From Opacimonas sp014872805 (lineage in GTDB: Bacteria > Pseudomonadota > Gammaproteobacteria > Enterobacterales > Alteromonadaceae): DNA of 64,000 nucleotides. Numbering within the stretch: the stretch's first letter is position 1; every line of letters begins with the position of its first letter. The notes under the pieces are model-generated. The model worked only from the letters and a program-made list of their open reading frames with translations, did not search any database and had not been told where the DNA came from. The position numbers and the translations under genes are program-made. This document shows, piece after piece, positions 34,987-44,331 of this stretch. The DNA lies in NCBI GenBank assembly GCA_014872805.1, contig WKFN01000012.1:277970-341969 (forward strand), written 5' to 3'.

Positions 34987-36988
34987 GACTAGGCTCCGCT
35001 TGTCCTTGCGCAGATTTCTCCGCAAAAGCCCCTTTTAATTTGGCAATGCTCGCGAGGCGATAACGTCTATCCGCCATTGAGAATACGCCACCAAGCGCCA
35101 TGATTCCAGCGCCTAGCCAAATCCAAATTACATAGGGTTTGTAATACACTCGTACTGCCCAGGCGCCGTTGTCTAAGGGCTCACCCATGGCAATAAACAA
35201 GTCTCGAACGAGATTTGAATGAATCCCAGCCTCTGTCATTGTGGTTTGTTGCACAGGATAAAAGCGTTTTTCTGGTTCAAGATGAACAACAAATTCGCCA
35301 TTTTTGTACACATCAAAAATACCCCGATCCGCAGTGTAATTTGGACCCTGAATGGCTTTTACTTCATCAAAGCGCACTTCGTAACCGGCAATCGTCACGC
35401 TATCGCCGAACTGCATACGTACATCGCGTTCTGTCTCAAAATTACTTACCAAGGTAATGCCGATCAAAGACACGGCAAACCCTACATGTCCTAAGACCAT
35501 CCCCCAATGAGAGCGTGTCAAACGTGCAAGACCTGTGAACAAAGTGACATTTTGTTGTGCGTTCACCCGCTGATAAATTTCTTGTATCGTCGATATTAAA
35601 ATCCAAAACGCAAGAAGCATGCCTAATGTTGCAAGATATTTTTCACCATCATAGGCATTTACAATCAATATTGAAGCACTTAACGCAAGACCAAAAGCAA
35701 CCAACAACTGATTGCGCAAAGCGGTTAGAGATTGCTTCTTCCAACGACTCAAGGGGCCAATCGCTAGGAACATCACAAATGGCACAATCAGCCAAGTAAA
35801 CATTTGATTAAAAAATGGTGCCCCGATTGATATTGAACCCAGACCCAATTCTTTGTGAACTAATGGAAACAAAGTCCCTAACAAGACTACAACCGTGGCA
35901 GCACATAATAGTATATTATTACCCAGCAACATATTTTCACGTGACAGCAATGAAAATTGTGTACGCGACTGTAATTGTGATGCTCGCACAGTATAGAGCA
36001 GTAGTGAGCCGCCGATCACAATCACAAGCAAACCTAAAATAAACATGCCTCGAGATGGGTCGGCAGCAAACGAGTGCACCGACACCAAAATGCCTGACCG
36101 TACCAAAAACGTACCAAGCAAGCTCAACGAAAATGCCGCTATCGCGAGTAACACAGTCCATGATTTGAACGCTTTACGTTTTTCAGTTACGGCCAAAGAA
36201 TGCATTAACGCAGTGCCAACTAGCCAAGGCATGAATGAGGCATTTTCAACTGGATCCCAGAACCACCAGCCGCCCCAGCCGAGTTCGTAATATGCCCACC
36301 AAGAGCCAAGTGCTATGCCGACTGTTAAGAATGCCCACGCAGCAATCGTCCACGGGCGAGACCAGCGCGCCCAAGTTGAATCTAATTGTCCCGATATTAA
36401 AGCGGCAATAGCGAAAGCAAAAGCCACAGAAAACCCCACATAGCCCATATAAAGCATGGGAGGATGAATAATCATGCCAAAATCTTGCAACAATGGATTT
36501 AAGTCTCGTCCATCTACAGGAATGTAAGGCAGCATTGTATTAAAAGGATTAGACGTCAGGAGCATGAATAAGTAAAAACCAATCGAGACCATACCTAAGA
36601 CCGACAGAACCCGCGCAAGCATAACTGCAGGGATGCCTTTACTGAATATAGCCACTGCCACCATCCATACCGCAAACGTCAATACCCATAATAAGAACGA
36701 GCCTTCATGTCCGCCCCAAACAGCGGTTACTTTGTAGTACCAAGGCAACATACTATTGGAATGATTTGCAACATACGCGATGGAAAAATCGTCATGGAGA
36801 AAGGCTTGAGTTAAACAAACGTAGGCAATCAAAGTAAAAAACAACACCCCATAGGCAAGAGGTTTGGCACTTACAATCATCCATTTTTGTCCTGAGAAAC
36901 TGCCCCACATTGGGTAAACAGCTAAGCTCAGCGCCATCAACAACGCCAGCACACTGGCTAGATTTCCAATTTCAGAAAACATATTCAA
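34976..36988 (-). CDS. ccmF: Heme lyase CcmF
   Basis: Large inner-membrane protein that takes heme from holo-CcmE and joins it to apocytochrome c. The 670-residue protein has about 15 membrane helices, and the heme-handling WWD motif GGWWFWDPVENASFMPWL around residues 233-250. Position in the operon ccmE-ccmF-ccmG is standard, with 4- and 11-bp overlaps on either side. Confidence 0.96.
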   Translation of the reverse strand: MNMFSEIGNLASVLALLMALSLAVYPMWGSFSGQKWMIVSAKPLAYGVLFFTLIAYVCLTQAFLHDDFSIAYVANHSNSMLPWYYKVTAVWGGHEGSFLLWVLTFAVWMVAVAIFSKGIPAVMLARVLSVLGMVSIGFYLFMLLTSNPFNTMLPYIPVDGRDLNPLLQDFGMIIHPPMLYMGYVGFSVAFAFAIAALISGQLDSTWARWSRPWTIAAWAFLTVGIALGSWWAYYELGWGGWWFWDPVENASFMPWLVGTALMHSLAVTEKRKAFKSWTVLLAIAAFSLSLLGTFLVRSGILVSVHSFAADPSRGMFILGLLVIVIGGSLLLYTVRASQLQSRTQFSLLSRENMLLGNNILLCAATVVVLLGTLFPLVHKELGLGSISIGAPFFNQMFTWLIVPFVMFLAIGPLSRWKKQSLTALRNQLLVAFGLALSASILIVNAYDGEKYLATLGMLLAFWILISTIQEIYQRVNAQQNVTLFTGLARLTRSHWGMVLGHVGFAVSLIGITLVSNFETERDVRMQFGDSVTIAGYEVRFDEVKAIQGPNYTADRGIFDVYKNGEFVVHLEPEKRFYPVQQTTMTEAGIHSNLVRDLFIAMGEPLDNGAWAVRVYYKPYVIWIWLGAGIMALGGVFSMADRRYRLASIAKLKGAFAEKSAQGQAEPSHAK

Positions 36989-37449
36989 TAACCTGCTGCA
37001 GATGGCTTAACGTGTTTGACGCCTTTCATTTGCTCAGCCAACTCTGGCGGCATGTACTCTTCATCGTGCTTAGCGAGGACTTCATCGGCAATGATCAAGT
37101 TACCCGTTTGCAACACGCCGGTTGCCACAATGCCCTGACCTTCGCGAAACAAGTCAGGCAAAATTCCGTTGTAACTTACCGTTACCATAGGCCCGGTATC
37201 GACCAAATCAAACTCTACCGCTAAAGATTCTTGATTGCGCGCAACCGAACCTTCAACCACCATTCCACCAATGCGCAGGCGTTGGCCTATTTGAGGTTTT
37301 TGGCCGTCTTTACCATTAATGACCTCTGATGGTGTATAAAATAAATCAATATTGCTGCTTAATGCATAGAGCATTAACCCAATCGCACCCGCTAACAAAA
37401 CCCCTATCGCAGAGACAGTGATTAAGCGTTGTTGACGTCTAGGGTTCAT
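36985..37449 (-). CDS. ccmE: Heme chaperone CcmE
   Basis: Periplasmic heme carrier anchored by one N-terminal helix. The 154-residue protein binds heme covalently through the His of VLAKHDEEYMPPE (His128), with the neighbouring conserved Tyr. The start at 37449 (MNPRRQQRL) gives the family N-terminus; the longer open frame reading into ccmD is not needed. It begins 2 bp after ccmD's stop codon and overlaps ccmF by 4 bp. Confidence 0.95.
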   Translation of the reverse strand: MNPRRQQRLITVSAIGVLLAGAIGLMLYALSSNIDLFYTPSEVINGKDGQKPQIGQRLRIGGMVVEGSVARNQESLAVEFDLVDTGPMVTVSYNGILPDLFREGQGIVATGVLQTGNLIIADEVLAKHDEEYMPPELAEQMKGVKHVKPSAAGY

Positions 37450-37450
37450 G

Positions 37451-37654
37451 TTACTTTTCCTGTGATTGCTTTGCTGCCGCAATTCTCGCCTCACGAGCTT
37501 GCTGTGCAACAACATTTTGCGTTAACTGTCTTTTCTGACGTTTCACATAAACGATATAAAGCGCGATACTCAAAAAACTGACACCATAAGATAGCCACAC
37601 AAAAAAGCCGTAGCCACCCATTGCAATAAAATCTGCAAAACTATCAAATGCCAT
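37451..37654 (-). CDS. ccmD: Heme exporter subunit CcmD
   Basis: Small membrane protein that stabilises the CcmABC-CcmE complex and aids release of holo-CcmE. 67 residues with one membrane helix (about 17-36), the conserved FADFIAMGGYGFFVWLSY before it, and a basic, Gln/Ala-rich tail. Shares one base with ccmC. Confidence 0.92.
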   Translation of the reverse strand: MAFDSFADFIAMGGYGFFVWLSYGVSFLSIALYIVYVKRQKRQLTQNVVAQQAREARIAAAKQSQEK

Positions 37655-38400
37655 TATTTTGTCTCCTGCTGACTTAATAGTTGCTTAACCCAGGGACGAT
37701 GCAGTTCTCGCTCAATGATTACGTTTTTGAGCTGCATTAGAGTCAAAGTACCAATCAATCCCATAAATCCAGCAATCGATACAAGTAATGGCCATTTCAT
37801 AGACGGGGCAATAGAAGGTTTTCCTATTTTAGTGATGGTAGAGCCTTGGTGTAGGGTATTCCACCATTCGACAGAATAATGAATGATAGGGATATTTATC
37901 ACACCGATTAAGGCAATAACTGCGGCGGCCTTGCCCGCTTGCTGACGGTCACTGAAGGCATAGTACAACGCCATAACGCCAAAATATAAGAACAATAAAA
38001 TAAGCTGAGAGGTGAGTCGTGCATCCCAGATCCACCAAGTACCCCACATAGGTTTACCCCACGCAGCACCCGTAAATAAAGATATGAAGCACATCAATGC
38101 CCCCACTGGAGCCATCGCAATCATACTCATGTAAGCGGTTTTCCACTGCCACACTAGGCCTACTAATCCAGCAATCGCCATCGCCACATAGGTGCCCATA
38201 GACAAAATTGCTGATGGCACATGAATATAGATAATGCGAAACGAGTCACCTTGTTGATAGTCGGAAGGCGCAAATAGCATCCCCCATACCAGACCGACGC
38301 TGAGTCCTAAAACCGCAGCAGATAAAAAATACGGCATAAGCGTATTGCATAGAGCATAAGCTCGCTCTGTTTTTGCATAGGGATGTAACCAGACAAACAT
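37654..38400 (-). CDS. ccmC: Heme ABC transporter subunit CcmC
   Basis: Loads heme onto CcmE. The 248-residue inner-membrane protein has six membrane helices and the WWD motif GTWWIWDARLTSQLILLF (about residues 121-138) flanked by conserved histidines (IYIHVPSA, IHYSVEWWNTLHQG). One-base overlaps with ccmB and ccmD. Confidence 0.96.
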   Translation of the reverse strand: MFVWLHPYAKTERAYALCNTLMPYFLSAAVLGLSVGLVWGMLFAPSDYQQGDSFRIIYIHVPSAILSMGTYVAMAIAGLVGLVWQWKTAYMSMIAMAPVGALMCFISLFTGAAWGKPMWGTWWIWDARLTSQLILLFLYFGVMALYYAFSDRQQAGKAAAVIALIGVINIPIIHYSVEWWNTLHQGSTITKIGKPSIAPSMKWPLLVSIAGFMGLIGTLTLMQLKNVIIERELHRPWVKQLLSQQETK

Positions 38401-39065
38401 TATTGATGACTCACTCTAATCGCATAACTCATCGCCATGGGCGTCAATGCCATAGCGATACACAACATTGCTGCAATAATAGCAAGTTGTGGTAAATAAT
38501 TTAATCCAAACAAGGCCGTGTTTACCGCAGAGGTGGCGAAAATCAGTAAAGGGATAAATACAGGAATTATGATCAAAGATAATAAAATCCCACCTTTTTG
38601 TAATCCCACGGTCAACGCAACCCCAATAGAGCCTAACAAAGACAAAATCGGCGTACCTAATAATAACGTTGCAAGGAGTGCCCAGTACATTGGCATGGTC
38701 AGATTTAAGAACAACGCCAATAACGGTGATATCAGAATCAATGGCACAATAGTGAGTAACCAATGAGTCATGACTTTGGCGAACATGATCCATGACAAGC
38801 TCAAATTAGACAGCTGCATCTGCTCTAACACACCATCATTAAAATCATCGCGGAATAATCGCTCCATACCCAACAACGCAGATAAAATCGCAGCCACCCA
38901 AATGACTCCAGGGCCAATTTTTTGTAATGTTTCAGGTGCCGGACCCACGGCGATTGGAAATAAGGTGATCACTAACACAAAAAAGGTAAGCGGTTGAAAA
39001 ATATCCGCTTTCTGTCTCATTGCAAGAGTGATATCACGATGGATAACACTGTACAACGGACTCAT
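38400..39065 (-). CDS. ccmB: Heme exporter subunit CcmB
   Basis: Membrane subunit of the CcmAB ABC transporter that powers release of holo-CcmE. The 221-residue protein has six hydrophobic segments and the family pattern FVLVITLFPIAVGPAPETL and AALLSALLGMERLFRDDFNDG-like region near residues 58-76. Overlaps ccmA by 4 bp. Confidence 0.95.
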   Translation of the reverse strand: MSPLYSVIHRDITLAMRQKADIFQPLTFFVLVITLFPIAVGPAPETLQKIGPGVIWVAAILSALLGMERLFRDDFNDGVLEQMQLSNLSLSWIMFAKVMTHWLLTIVPLILISPLLALFLNLTMPMYWALLATLLLGTPILSLLGSIGVALTVGLQKGGILLSLIIIPVFIPLLIFATSAVNTALFGLNYLPQLAIIAAMLCIAMALTPMAMSYAIRVSHQ

Positions 39066-39670
39066 ATTTGATACTCCAACGCCAGTTCTCTGACCTGATG
39101 GGAAGATGATAATGCTTGATGAGAAGTCATAATGACACAGCCTCCAAGAGAGACGTATTCGTCTATACGCGTTTGAATAAATGAAATACCTGTCACATCC
39201 AACGACGTATAAGGTTCATCCAAGATCCATAATGGCGCTTGCACTAACTCCGTTCGCGCGAGTGACACCCTGCGCTGTTGGCCTGCAGAAAGTTGTCCAG
39301 TGGGCAAATCTTCTAAGCCAACTAATTGATATTGAGCCAAAATGTTGTAAAGCGACTCTACAGAAGGGTTCACTCGGTGCAATGCTGACCAGTAAGTAAG
39401 GTTTTCTATGGCAGATAAGTGTTTATTTTGCGCGAGTTTATGCCCAAGGTACAGTAATGGAACATCATAACTATCGGCACTATTAGTGTGCACTAAGCCA
39501 CTTTCTGGATGAGTTAGGCCGGCTAGAATTCTCAATAAACTTGTTTTGCCAGCCCCATTGGGCCCGGTCAGATGGACGAGTTCCCCTGCACGTAAAATCA
39601 CATCCAGGTCAGAAAATAACACCCTATCTTGTTTTACACAGGTTAATGACTGGGCAATTAACACGTCCAA
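39062..39670 (-). CDS. ccmA: Cytochrome c biogenesis ATP-binding protein CcmA
   Basis: ATPase of the CcmAB transporter and first gene of the operon. 202 residues with Walker A GPNGAGKTSLL (about 35-45), signature LSAGQQRRVSLAR and Walker B LWILDEPYTSLD. Full cytochrome c maturation (system I) is thus encoded: ccmABCDEFGHI plus mlaA at the end. Confidence 0.96.
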   Translation of the reverse strand: MDVLIAQSLTCVKQDRVLFSDLDVILRAGELVHLTGPNGAGKTSLLRILAGLTHPESGLVHTNSADSYDVPLLYLGHKLAQNKHLSAIENLTYWSALHRVNPSVESLYNILAQYQLVGLEDLPTGQLSAGQQRRVSLARTELVQAPLWILDEPYTSLDVTGISFIQTRIDEYVSLGGCVIMTSHQALSSSHQVRELALEYQI

Positions 39671-39766
39671 CGATCAGTTTCTCTATCCACTTTAAAAACA
39701 TGCAGCATATTATCATAAATGAATGTTTTTTGACTATTTCTAAAGAGGTTTAAGCTACTTCTTACT

Positions 39767-39797
39767 AAAAAGCCCGAGTAAAACTCGGGCCCTTTTT
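39767..39797 (-). terminator. Terminator after recA
   Basis: GCCCGAG (39772-39778) and CTCGGGC (39784-39790) form a GC-rich stem with a TTTTA-type loop on the minus strand, followed by TTTTT. It separates recA from the ccm operon. A-rich flanks make it usable in either direction. Confidence 0.9.
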
Positions 39798-39809
39798 ATC
39801 CTAAGGGGG

Positions 39810-40838
39810 TTATTCGGCGTCTTCAGCTTCTTCCTCAACTGGCTTGGCCTTACACAACAGTTCTGCGCGGATTTTCTCTTCTATCTCAGCAGATATAGCT
39901 GGGTTTTCTTTTAAGAACCGAGTCACGTTGGCCTTACCTTGGCCGATGCGGTTACCATTGTAGCTATACCATGCACCCGCTTTTTCGACCAACTTCTGCT
40001 GGACGCCTAAATCGATCAATTCGGCTTCTTTACTGATCCCTTGACCATATAAAATTTGGAATTCAGCTTGCTTGAATGGCGGAGCTACTTTGTTCTTCAC
40101 CACTTTGACTCGAGTTTCGTTACCAACCACTTCATCGCCTTCTTTAATAGCACCAATGCGACGAATATCTAAACGAACCGATGAATAGAATTTCAACGCA
40201 TTACCGCCAGTAGTGGTTTCAGGGTTACCAAACATCACACCAATCTTCATACGAATTTGGTTAATAAAGATACATAATGTATTTGAGCGTTTAATGTTTG
40301 CTGTCAATTTACGCAATGCTTGTGACATAAGACGGGCTTGCAAACCAACATGTGAATCCCCCATATCGCCCTCAATTTCAGCCTTAGGCGTCAATGCTGC
40401 AACCGAGTCGACAATGACGACATCTACAGCACCTGAGCGCACGAGCATATCAGTGATTTCTAAAGCTTGCTCACCTGTATCTGGCTGTGACACGAGTAAT
40501 TCGTCGATGTTTACGCCTAGCTTCTCAGCATAGATTGGATCAAGTGCATGTTCCGCATCAACGAAAGCACATGTTTTGCCCACTTTCTGTGCCTCAGCAA
40601 TAACCTGCAACGTTAAAGTCGTCTTACCTGATGACTCTGGACCGTAGATTTCAACGATACGACCACAAGGTAAGCCGCCTATGCCTAATGCGATATCAAT
40701 GGTAAGTGAACCAGTTGAGACAGATTCAATGTCCATAGCTTGGTTGTCACCTAGCTTCATAATGGAACCCTTGCCGAATTGCTTCTCAATCTGGCCTAGG
40801 GCGGCGGATAGGGCGCGTGCTTTGTTATCGTCTGACAT
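39810..40838 (-). CDS. recA: Recombinase RecA
   Basis: Homologous recombination and SOS co-protease. 342 residues with Walker A GPESSGKTTL (66-75), Walker B VVIVDSVAAL, the L2/L1 DNA loops around EGDMGDSHVG and GNPETTTGGNALKF, and an acidic C-terminal tail. Its promoter carries a LexA box. recX, often found next to recA, is not adjacent; ccmA lies downstream. Confidence 0.98.
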   Translation of the reverse strand: MSDDNKARALSAALGQIEKQFGKGSIMKLGDNQAMDIESVSTGSLTIDIALGIGGLPCGRIVEIYGPESSGKTTLTLQVIAEAQKVGKTCAFVDAEHALDPIYAEKLGVNIDELLVSQPDTGEQALEITDMLVRSGAVDVVIVDSVAALTPKAEIEGDMGDSHVGLQARLMSQALRKLTANIKRSNTLCIFINQIRMKIGVMFGNPETTTGGNALKFYSSVRLDIRRIGAIKEGDEVVGNETRVKVVKNKVAPPFKQAEFQILYGQGISKEAELIDLGVQQKLVEKAGAWYSYNGNRIGQGKANVTRFLKENPAISAEIEEKIRAELLCKAKPVEEEAEDAE

Positions 40839-40914
40839 AGTGACTCAACCTTAATATTCTTAATAATATTATAATATTCGCTATAAAAGCGTTGTTATCT
40901 ACTTAGTGATTCAG

Positions 40915-40944
40915 ATTATAATGCTGTATGATTATACAGTTCAA
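40915..40944 (-). promoter_or_regulatory. recA promoter
   Basis: Minus-strand TTGAAC (-35, 40939-40944) and TATAAT (-10, 40915-40920) are spaced by 18 bases. The LexA box lies between and over these elements, the same layout as in E. coli recA. Confidence 0.8.
40924..40939. promoter_or_regulatory. LexA (SOS) box of recA
   Basis: CTGT-ATGATTAT-ACAG is a perfect match to the gammaproteobacterial consensus CTGT-N8-ACAG. It overlaps the recA promoter spacer and so would block RNA polymerase until LexA is cleaved. Confidence 0.93.
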
Positions 40945-40953
40945 GTTTTTTTA

Positions 40954-40969
40954 CTGTATTTATATACAT
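40954..40969. promoter_or_regulatory. Degenerate second LexA-like site
   Basis: CTGT-ATTTATAT-ACAT has a full left half and one mismatch in the right half (ACAT for ACAG). It lies 30 bases, about three helical turns, from the perfect box, so cooperative LexA binding is possible. Confidence 0.4.
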
Positions 40970-41045
40970 GTATTTGTTATGTGTATCATTATGCAACATA
41001 TATTAAATGGATTGACGCCCCTTGTCAGCTGTCCCTTAGAAGTGT

Positions 41046-41543
41046 TTACGTAATCAGTGTATTTGCGATCAGTGTAATGGCGTGTTCAATGGCTGCCATT
41101 CGGACCTCACTGCGACCGCCAGCAAAGACCTGTGAATCAGTTATCAGCTTTCCTCGATGACATAAACCAAACCAGACCAAGCCAACTGGCTTATCAGTCG
41201 TGCTACCGCTCGGTCCTGCGATCCCGCTGATCCCAATACCCAGATCACAACCACAACGAGACACTAAGCCTTGTGCCATTGCCTCAACCGTTTGTTTAGA
41301 CACGGCACCATGCTCTTCTAAAGTTACTTCGGGTACACCAACCAAGATTTCTTTAGCGCTATTTGCATACGTCACAAAACTTTGTTCAAACCATGCTGAG
41401 GCACCGGGCTGTTCTGTCAAATAGTAAGCCAAGCCACCACCTGTACATGACTCTGCGCAGCTAATGGTCAATTTCTGAGCATTACAGTGGCGCGCGATGG
41501 CTTCAAGCTGAGATTTTGTATTTTCTTTTAGATTGCACCACAT
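41046..41543 (-). CDS. pncC: Nicotinamide-nucleotide amidase
   Basis: Deamidates NMN to nicotinate mononucleotide, recycling the product of NAD-dependent DNA ligase. 165 residues: the CinA C-terminal domain alone, with the catalytic SAESCTGGGLAYYLT-type N-terminal motif (CAESCTGG about residue 30) and GISGIAGPSGSTTDKPVG. It lies upstream of recA in the same direction (207-bp gap) and is divergent from mutS. Confidence 0.93.
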   Translation of the reverse strand: MWCNLKENTKSQLEAIARHCNAQKLTISCAESCTGGGLAYYLTEQPGASAWFEQSFVTYANSAKEILVGVPEVTLEEHGAVSKQTVEAMAQGLVSRCGCDLGIGISGIAGPSGSTTDKPVGLVWFGLCHRGKLITDSQVFAGGRSEVRMAAIEHAITLIANTLIT

Positions 41544-41601
41544 TTTTTTAGTATGCTTTAATTAAATAAACCGTCATCACAACTTATAACAAAAGCCAAA
41601 A

Positions 41602-44190
41602 GTGAGTCAATTGAAAACCACCCATACCCCAATGATGCAACAATACCTGGCCATCAAAGCGGAGCATCCTGAAGAGCTTTTGTTTTATCGTATGGGGGAT
41701 TTTTATGAGTTATTTTTCGACGATGCGGTTCGCGCAGCTAAACTCATCGATCTGACGTTAACCGCCCGTGGCAAAGCCAATGGTGCCCCTATTCCGATGG
41801 CGGGTGTACCTTATCATGCGGTAGAAGGTTATCTTGCGCGATTAGTCGAGATGGGCGAAGCGGTGGCGATTTGTGAACAAATTGGCGACCCTGCCACCAG
41901 TAAAGGTCCCGTTGCGCGACAAGTACAACGCATTGTTACCCCAGGTACCGTGACCGATGAAGCACTTCTCAACGCCAAGCAACACACACTCATTGCTGCA
42001 GTGTTTGCTCACCAGACTCGAGGTAAAACGCAATTTGGCCTTGCCAGTCTTGCGTTGAGTACCGGTGAATTTACTTTATCTGAAGTATGCTCAGAACAAA
42101 GTTTAGTCGCTGAATTGGAACGCTTGAGACCCGTAGAGATTTTGTATCCTGAGCAATTCGCATTCGAATCGATACTGCAATCTTACAGCGGTTTACGGCG
42201 TCGTCCCGGGTGGGAATTTGATTTGGACTCTGCTCTGCACTTGCTTACACAACAATTTGGCACTAAAGATTTAAGCGGATTTGGGATACCAGAGGGCCAT
42301 TTTTCACTAACGTGCGCGGGTTGTATTTTGCAGTACATCAAAGATACCCAGCGCTGTGCTCTGCCACACATCAACAAACTGATGTTAGACAAACCGCGAG
42401 ATACCGTGCAACTGGATGCTGCTACTCGGCGCAATTTAGAGCTGACTCGAAATTTGAGTGGCGGTATCGAGAATACTTTATTCTCTGTATTGGACAGTTG
42501 TCAAACCGCAATGGGTTCACGCTTGTTACAACAGTGGATCCAACGGCCAATTCGCGACCATTTTCGACTCAACCAACGCTATGATGCTGTGGCTGAGTTA
42601 AGCGCAAGCGAGTTGAGTGAACTCGCGCAACACCTCAACAGCATTGGCGATATACAGCGCATTTTGGCTCGATTAGCCTTGCGTAGTGCGCGTCCTCGCG
42701 ATTTTGCCAAACTGCAAGCGTGTTTTAATGAACTCCCTTTATTACAGATTACTTTAGCTCAATTTTCATCGCCTAAACTGACGGCATTAACTCAACAAAT
42801 CAGTACTTATCCTGATTTTGCCGATTTGCTCAACCAAGCGATCTGTGACAATCCTCCGGTGGTTATTCGTGACGGCGGCGTCATTGCAGATGGCTACAAT
42901 ACCGAATTAGACGAGTTACGCGCGCTGTCTAAAGGCGCTACTGATTACTTGAGTGAACTTGAAGCTCGAGAAAAACACGCTACAGGTATCAGTACACTCA
43001 AAGTTGGTTATAACAAGGTACATGGATTTTTTATCGAAATCAGTAAAGGTCAAGCCCACCTTGCGCCAAGTCACTACATACGCAGGCAAACACTCAAAAA
43101 TAACGAGCGTTTTATCATTGAGGAACTCAAAGCCCACGAAGAAAAAGTACTTAATAGCCAAGCCAATGCACTTGCCCTGGAAAAACAACTCTACGATGCA
43201 CTGTTTGATGCCTTGCTACCCAAGTTAAACGCTCTAACCACTACCGCTCAAGCACTTGCCGAATTAGATGTATTGTTGGGTTTTGCGCATCTTGTGCAAA
43301 ATAAACAACTGAGCCGCCCCATCTTATCTGACAAGCGTGGTATTGCATACCAAGATGGACGCCACATTGTCGTTGAAGAGGTTCTGGCCTCCCCGTTTAT
43401 TGCCAACCCACTTGCAATCGATGAATCGCAGTCCATGCTGCTGATTACCGGACCCAACATGGGTGGTAAATCGACGTACATGAGGCAAACAGCATTAATC
43501 GTACTCATGGCGCACATTGGCTGTTTTGTGCCCGCAAAAGCGTGTGAAATAGGACCTGTGGATCAAATTTTTACGCGTATTGGTGCCGCTGATGAACTGG
43601 CATCTGGTCGCTCGACATTTATGGTAGAAATGACCGAAACTGCAACCATTTTAAATAATGCCACTGAGTACAGTTTGGTTCTAATGGACGAAATAGGCCG
43701 TGGCACCTCTACTTATGACGGATTGTCCTTAGCTTGGGCATGTGCGGATTTTCTCCATCATAAGATTCATGCAATGACCCTTTTTGCGACGCATTATTTT
43801 GAGCTAACAGAACTCGCAAGCAATACCCACGGGATGGAAAATGTTCATCTGAGCGCCATTGAACACAATGACAGTATTAAGTTTATGCACAATGTCAAAC
43901 ATGGTGCTGCGAGCAAAAGCTACGGCCTTCAAGTCGCTAAGCTCGCTGGTTTACCGGACAACGTAATAAGTGCTGCGCGCTCAAAATTACATGAGCTTGA
44001 GACCACAAATAACACGCAGCCGTTACCGACGGGATCACCGGCAAAAACAGTTACTGAGCCGCTTCAGTTACCGCTCGATCAGACTGATTCTGCGCTGTTC
44101 GATGCCTTAGACAACACTGAACCAGATGAACTGTCGCCGAAACAAGCACATGAGTTATTGTATTTCCTCAAAACATTACGGCAAAAATAA
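41602..44190 (+). CDS. mutS: DNA mismatch repair protein MutS
   Basis: Recognises base mismatches and starts MutHL repair. The 862-residue protein has the mismatch-binding Phe-x-Glu in RMGDFYELF (Phe34, Glu36), Walker A TGPNMGGKSTYM (about 615-625) and Walker B LVLMDEIGRGTSTYDG. The start is GTG at 41602 (MSQLKTTHTPMMQQYL), matching the family N-terminus, although no clear ribosome-binding site precedes it. Divergent from pncC. Confidence 0.97.
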   Translation: MSQLKTTHTPMMQQYLAIKAEHPEELLFYRMGDFYELFFDDAVRAAKLIDLTLTARGKANGAPIPMAGVPYHAVEGYLARLVEMGEAVAICEQIGDPATSKGPVARQVQRIVTPGTVTDEALLNAKQHTLIAAVFAHQTRGKTQFGLASLALSTGEFTLSEVCSEQSLVAELERLRPVEILYPEQFAFESILQSYSGLRRRPGWEFDLDSALHLLTQQFGTKDLSGFGIPEGHFSLTCAGCILQYIKDTQRCALPHINKLMLDKPRDTVQLDAATRRNLELTRNLSGGIENTLFSVLDSCQTAMGSRLLQQWIQRPIRDHFRLNQRYDAVAELSASELSELAQHLNSIGDIQRILARLALRSARPRDFAKLQACFNELPLLQITLAQFSSPKLTALTQQISTYPDFADLLNQAICDNPPVVIRDGGVIADGYNTELDELRALSKGATDYLSELEAREKHATGISTLKVGYNKVHGFFIEISKGQAHLAPSHYIRRQTLKNNERFIIEELKAHEEKVLNSQANALALEKQLYDALFDALLPKLNALTTTAQALAELDVLLGFAHLVQNKQLSRPILSDKRGIAYQDGRHIVVEEVLASPFIANPLAIDESQSMLLITGPNMGGKSTYMRQTALIVLMAHIGCFVPAKACEIGPVDQIFTRIGAADELASGRSTFMVEMTETATILNNATEYSLVLMDEIGRGTSTYDGLSLAWACADFLHHKIHAMTLFATHYFELTELASNTHGMENVHLSAIEHNDSIKFMHNVKHGAASKSYGLQVAKLAGLPDNVISAARSKLHELETTNNTQPLPTGSPAKTVTEPLQLPLDQTDSALFDALDNTEPDELSPKQAHELLYFLKTLRQK

Positions 44191-44200
44191 CCTTTTTTGA

Positions 44201-44229
44201 TTGTCTTAAAATCCCCTTTTGCGTATACT
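44201..44229 (+). promoter_or_regulatory. Predicted pyrG promoter
   Basis: TTGTCT (44201-44206) and TATACT (44224-44229) with 17-base spacing. A second candidate is TTGACA (44265-44270) with an extended -10 TGCTAAAAC (44286-44294), spacer 18. Both lie between mutS and pyrG. Confidence 0.65.
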
Positions 44230-44331
44230 ATGGCTCCATTCAGCATAGACCGAATCAATGCGTTTTGACACGCTATTACTCGTCTTGCTAAAACGTATTC
44301 TTACACCATAAATTAACGCCTTGGGTTATAC

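Noticed and set aside
38416..38793. 125-residue minus-strand open frame within ccmB in another frame
   Set aside because: ccmB is a clear gene in its own frame with exact overlaps to both neighbours.
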